Shown one piece after another: positions 52,301 to 56,849 of a stretch of 56,849 nt of DNA (positions are counted from its first letter, which is position 1; the number at the start of each line of letters is the position of its first letter). This stretch comes from Liolophura sinensis (lineage: Eukaryota; Mollusca; Polyplacophora; Chitonida; Chitonidae): NCBI RefSeq assembly GCF_032854445.1, contig NW_027018211.1, forward strand, positions 1-56,849. The letters are read 5' to 3'. A program made the translations under genes and the position numbers. A model generated the notes under the pieces. It was not told where the DNA came from. It searched no databases and saw only the letters and a program-made list of their open reading frames with translations.

Positions 52301-53177
52301 TATAAGTTATGTGCCCTTCGGTAGCCCAGAAGACGTCAAATCTTTGGGCCAAGCCCATTTAACTCATCCAGCAATTGTCTTACTTCTAAGTCGAAGACAA
52401 ACTCAATGTCTTTATCTACATGTTGAAAAACCACACCATTTGTATATAAAAAACACAAGGTACTTGATACAGTCTGCTGTAAAAAGTACAATTAAACACT
52501 GACCCACATCAATAAGGTGCCAAAAGATGCGCAATTGGGCCAGGCATCTCCAGCTGTTGAGAAATTGCAAATTTCCTTGGTTTCCATGGAGTAAGAGCCG
52601 TTGTTAGGCACGTGATTTTCACATAAATGCTCATTCAATTGTAGCTACAAGCCATAAGTGTTGGTCGGAGAGCAACGCGGTTTGCACCATTCGATTTCTC
52701 GTCACAAAATACGTCGGATTAGCCTCTTACCAGCAGCATTGGAACAGTTTTTACCACTTTTGGATTTTTGCTTGGGCTTTTTGCTAATTAAATTCGGCTA
52801 CATTTACTATGTAATATCGCGACTGGTCATTACTATATTCAACTTTTGATTATAAGTTATGTGCCCTTCGGTAGCCCAGAAGACGTCAAATCTTTGGGCC
52901 AAGCCCATTTAACTCATCCAGCAATTGTCTTACTTCTAAGTCGAAGACAAACTCAATGTCTTTATCTACATGTTGAAAAACCACACCATTTGTATATAAA
53001 AAACACAAGGTACTTGATACAGTCTGCTGTAAAAAGTACAATTAAACACTGACCCCACATCAATAAGGTGCCAAAAGATGCGCAATTGGGCCAGGCATCT
53101 CCAGCTGTTGAAAAATTGCAAATTTCCTTGGTTTCCATGGAGTAAGAGCCGTTGTTAGGCACGTGATTTTCACATAA
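49338..53177 (+). repeat. 7-unit higher-order repeat, copy B
   Basis: Direct tandem partner of copy A (3840 versus 3842 bp). All rare markers recur: AAATC at 49621 and 50713, the six-T run at 50552-50557, CCGCGGAG at 52033 and TACGGCGG at 52159. The first unit differs by the hybrid TCG...ATAAGTG form, and many one-base indels differ between the copies, so they are not one sequence pasted twice. Confidence 0.85.
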
Positions 53178-56100
53178 ATGCTCATTCAATTGTCGCTACA
53201 GCCATAAGTGTTGGTCGGAGAGCAACGCGGTTTGCACCATTCGATTTCTCGTCACAAAATACGTCGGATTAGCTTCTTACCAGCAGCATTGGAACAGTTT
53301 TACCACTTTTGGATTTTTGCCTGGGCTTTTTGCTAATTCAATTCGGCTACATTTACTATGTAATATCGCGACTGGTCATTACTATATTCAACTTTTGATT
53401 ATAAGTTATGTGCCCTTCGGTAGCCCAGAAGACGTCAAATCTTTGGGCCAAGCCCATTTAACTCAATCCAGCAATTGTCTTACTTCTAAGTCGAAGACAA
53501 ACTCAATGTCTTTATCTACATGTTGAAAAACCACACCATTTTGTATATAAAAAACACAAGGTACTTGATACAGTCTGCTGTAAAAAGTACAATTAAACAC
53601 TGACCCACATCAATAAGGTGCCAAAAGATGCGCAATTGGGCCAGGCATCTCCAGCTGTTGAGAAATTGCAAATTTCCTTGGTTTCCATGGAGTAAGAGCC
53701 GTTGTTAGGCACGTGATTTTCACATAAATGCTCATTCAATTGTCGCTACAAGCCAAAAGTATTGGTCGGAGAGCAACGCGGTTTGCACCATTCGATTTCT
53801 CGTCACAAAATACGTCGGATTAGCCTCTTACCAGCAGCATTGGAACAGTTTTACCACTTTTGGATTTTGCTTGGGCTTTTTGCTAATTAATTAGGCTACA
53901 TTTACTATGTAATATCGCGACTGGTCATTACTATATTCAACTTTTGATTATAAGTTATGTGCCCTTCGGTAGCCCAGAAGACGTCAAATCTTTGGGCCAA
54001 GCCCATTTAACTCATCCAGCAATTGTCTTACTTCTAAGTCGAAGACAAACTCAATGTCTTTATCTACATGTTGAAAAACCACACCATTTGTATATAAAAA
54101 AACACAAGGTACTTGATACAGTCTGCTGTAAAAAGTACAATTAAACACTGACCCACATCAATAAGGTGCCAAAAGATGCGCAATTGGGCCAGGCATCTCC
54201 AGCTGTTGAAAAATTGCAAATTTCCTTGGTTTCCATGGAGTAAGAGCCGTTGCTGGGCACGTGGATTTTCACATAAATGCTCATTCAATTGTCGCTACAG
54301 CCAAAAGTATTGGTCGGAGAGCAGCGCGGTTTGCACCCATTCGATTTCTTGTCACAAAATACGTCGGATTAGCCTCTTACCAGCAGCATTGGAACAGTTT
54401 TTCCACTTTTGGATTTTTGCCTGGTCTTTTTGCTAATTAAATTCGGCTACATTTACTATGTAATATCGCGACTGGTCATTACTAATTCAACTTTTGATTA
54501 TAAGTTATGTGCCCTTCGGTAGCCCAGAAGACGTCAAATCTTTGGGCCAAGCCCATTTAACTCATCCAGCAATTGTCTTACTTCTAAGTCGAAGACAAAC
54601 TCAATGTCTTTATCTACATGTTGAAAAACCACACCATTTGTATATAAAAACACAAGGTACTTGATACAGTCTGCTGTAAAAAGTACAATTAAACACTGAC
54701 CCACATCAATAAGGTGCCAAAAGATGCGCAATTGGCCAGGCATCTCCAGCTGTTGAAAAATTGCAAATTTCCTTGGTTTCCATGGAGTAAGAGCCGTTGT
54801 TAGGCACGTGATTTTCACATAAATGCTCATTCAATTGTAGCTACAGCCATAAGTGTTGGTCGGAGAGCAACGCGGTTTGCACCATTCGATTTCTCGTCAC
54901 AAAATACGTCGGATTAGCCTCTTACCAGCAGCATTGGAACAGTTTTACCACTTTTGGATTTTTGCCTGGGCTTTTTGCTAATTCAATTCGGCTACATTTA
55001 CTATGTAATATCGCGACTGGTCATTACTATATTCAACTTTTGATTATAAGTTATGTGCCCTTCGGTAGCCCAGAAGACGTCAAATCTTTGGCCAAGCCCA
55101 TTTAACTCATCCAGCAATTGTCTTACTTCTAAGTCGAAGACAAACTCAATGTCTTTATCTACATGTTGAAAAACCACACCATTTGTATATAAAAAACACA
55201 AGGTACTTGATACAGTCTGCTGTAAAAAGTACAATTAAACACTGACCCACATCAATAAGGTGCCAAAAGATGCGCAATTGGGCCAGGCATCTCCAGCTGT
55301 TGAAAAATTGCAAATTTCCTTGGTTTCCATGGAGTAAGAGCCGTTGCTGGGCACGTGATTTTCACATAAATGCTCATTCAATTGTCGCTACAGCCAAAAG
55401 TATTGGTCGGAGAGCAACGCGGTTTGCACCATTCGATTTCTCGTCACAAAATACGTCCGGATTAGCCTCTTACCAGCAGCATTGGAACAGTTTTTCCACT
55501 TTGGATTTTTGCTTGGGCTTTTTGCTAATTAAATTCGGCTACATTTACTATGTAATATCGCGACTGGTCATTACTATATTCAACTTTTGATTATAAGTTA
55601 TGTGCCCTTCGGTAGCCCAGAAGACGTCAAATCTTTGGGCCAAGCCCATTAACTCATCCAGCAATTGTCTTACTTCTAAGTCGAAGACAAACTCAATGTC
55701 TTTATCTACATGTTGAAAAACCACACCATTTGTATATAAAAAACACAAGGTACTTGATACAGTCTGCTGTAAAAAGTACAATTAAACACTGACCCACATC
55801 AATAAGGTGCCAAAAGATGCGCAATTGGGCCAGGCATCTCCAGCTGTTGAAAAATTGCAAATTTCCTTGGTTTCCATGGAGTAAGAGCCGTTGTTAGGCA
55901 CGTGATTTTCACATAAATGCTCATTCAATTGTCGCTACAGCCAAAAGTATTGGTCGGAGAGCAACACGGTTTGCACCATTCGATTTCTCGTCACAAAATA
56001 CGTCGGATTAGCTTCTTACCAGCAGCATTGGAACAGTTTTACCACTTTTGGATTTTTGCCTGGGCTTTTTGCTAATTAAATTCGGCTACATTTACTATGT

Positions 56101-56463
56101 AATATCGCGACTGGTCATTACTATATTCAACTTTGATTATAAGTTATGTGCCCTTCGGTAGCCCAGAAGACGTCAAATCTTTGGGCCAAGCCCATTTAAC
56201 TCATCCAGCAATTGTCTTACTTCTAAGTCGAAGACAAACTCAATGTCTTTATCTACATGTTGAAAAACCACACCATTTGTATATAAAATACACAAGGTAC
56301 TTGATACAGTCTGCTGTAAAAAGTACAATTAAACACTGACCCACATCAATAAGGTGCCAAAAGATGCGCAATTGGGCCAGGCATCTCCAGCTGTTGAAAA
56401 ATTGCAATTTTCTTGGTTTCCATGGCGTAAGAGCCGTTGTTAGGCACGTGATTTTCACATAAA

Positions 56464-56849
56464 ATGCTCATTCAATTGTCGCTACAGCCAAAAGTATTGG
56501 TCGGAGAGCAACGCGGTTTGCACCATTCGATTTCTCGTCACAAAATACGTCGGATTAGCCTCTTACCAGCAGCATTGGAACAGTTTTTCCACTTTTGGAT
56601 TTTTGCCTGGGCTTTTGCTAATTCAATTCGGCTACATTTACTATGTAATATCGCGACTGGTCATTACTATATTCAACTTTTGATTATAAGTTATGTGCCC
56701 TTCGGTAGCCCAGAAGACGTCAAATCTTTGGGCCAAGCCCATTTAAATCATCCAGCAATTGTCTTACTTCTAAGTCGAAGACAAACTCAATGTCTTTATC
56801 TACATGTTGAAAAACCACACCATTTGTATATAAAAAACACAAGGTACTT
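56464..56849 (+). repeat. Partial last monomer (386 bp)
   Basis: The window ends inside this unit, shortly after its TATA box. It has AATTCAATTCGG and AAATC. With the preceding unit (AAATACAC and GGCGTAAG) it resembles the pair at 40015-41110, suggesting the same module continues beyond the edge. Confidence 0.9.

Larger units (their letters stand above)
1..56849 (+). repeat. 548-bp tandem satellite array, ~103.7 copies
   Basis: Any landmark recurs every 548 bases from one end to the other. For example, the start of the ATGCTCATTCAATTG landmark falls at 1, 549, 1096, 1644, 2192, 2740 and so on to 56464. All copies point the same way. Copies differ by a few substitutions, and most keep the exact 548-bp length. 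No non-repeat DNA occurs anywhere and neither array boundary is present. Since 548 is not a multiple of three, no reading frame can run through consecutive units. Known biology: long homogenised arrays with units of hundreds of bases are typical of eukaryotic centromeric or heterochromatic satellites. The family is unrecognised. A repeated non-coding locus, such as a lncRNA body or an intergenic spacer, is the main alternative. Confidence 0.98.
45000..56849. other. Indel-rich zone D
   Basis: Several one-base indels per unit run to the right edge, mostly in short homopolymers or doubled bases. Larger events include an extra TG (45511) and a 5-bp duplication giving TAGCCTAGCCTC (47241). The unit order stays readable, as the 7-unit duplication shows, so base accuracy but not structure is doubtful here. 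Confidence 0.65.

Noticed and set aside
1-56849. CRISPR array
   Set aside because: The entire 548-bp unit repeats, with no short repeats separated by unique spacers and no cas genes.
1-56849. Tandem transposon copies or ribosomal RNA genes
   Set aside because: No transposase, reverse transcriptase, LTR, terminal inverted repeat or rRNA motif is visible in any frame or strand of the unit.

Overview
The whole window is one tandem satellite array. A single unit of 548 bp repeats head to tail, always in the same orientation, about 103 complete times plus a 386-bp partial copy at the right edge. No unique DNA, no inserted transposon, no RNA gene and no credible protein-coding gene interrupts it. 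Both edges lie inside the array, so 56.8 kb is a minimum length. The DNA is moderately AT-rich. A homogenised array of this unit length and size fits eukaryotic satellite DNA (centromeric, pericentromeric or other heterochromatic). I do not recognise the family and nothing here fixes the species.

Using the exact 548-bp copy at 1644-2191 as reference, the unit has two domains. A core of about 315 bp (1811-2125) is almost invariant between copies. The other ~233 bp (2126-2191 plus 1644-1810) carries nearly all recurrent diagnostic differences: about 24 sites by eye, against about 4 in the core. The core holds a strong TATA box with a well-placed initiator-like motif, two competing hairpins followed by a third, and on the minus strand a 93-nt exon-like segment between good splice-site matches. 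The variable domain holds a CACGTG E-box kept in almost every copy and closely spaced T-tracts.

Diagnostic variants show higher-order structure. There is a duplicated trimer at 1-3287 and two related 10-unit blocks at 3836-14799. A three-unit module recurs eight times at irregular spacing. A four-unit block is shared by 20.8-23.0 kb and 41.1-43.3 kb. A clear 7-unit duplication lies at 45496-49337 and 49338-53177. Hybrid and chimeric units indicate exchange or gene conversion inside the monomer.

Indels are not spread evenly. Long stretches keep an exact 548-bp register. Four zones (18.3-20.2, 23.7-26.6, 42.0-42.6 and 45.0-56.8 kb) carry many one-base indels, some recurring at identical unit positions, which looks at least partly like unpolished assembly. 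There are no cooperating genes to describe. The most interesting possibilities are functional constraint on the core, possible transcription from each unit, and the layered duplication history.
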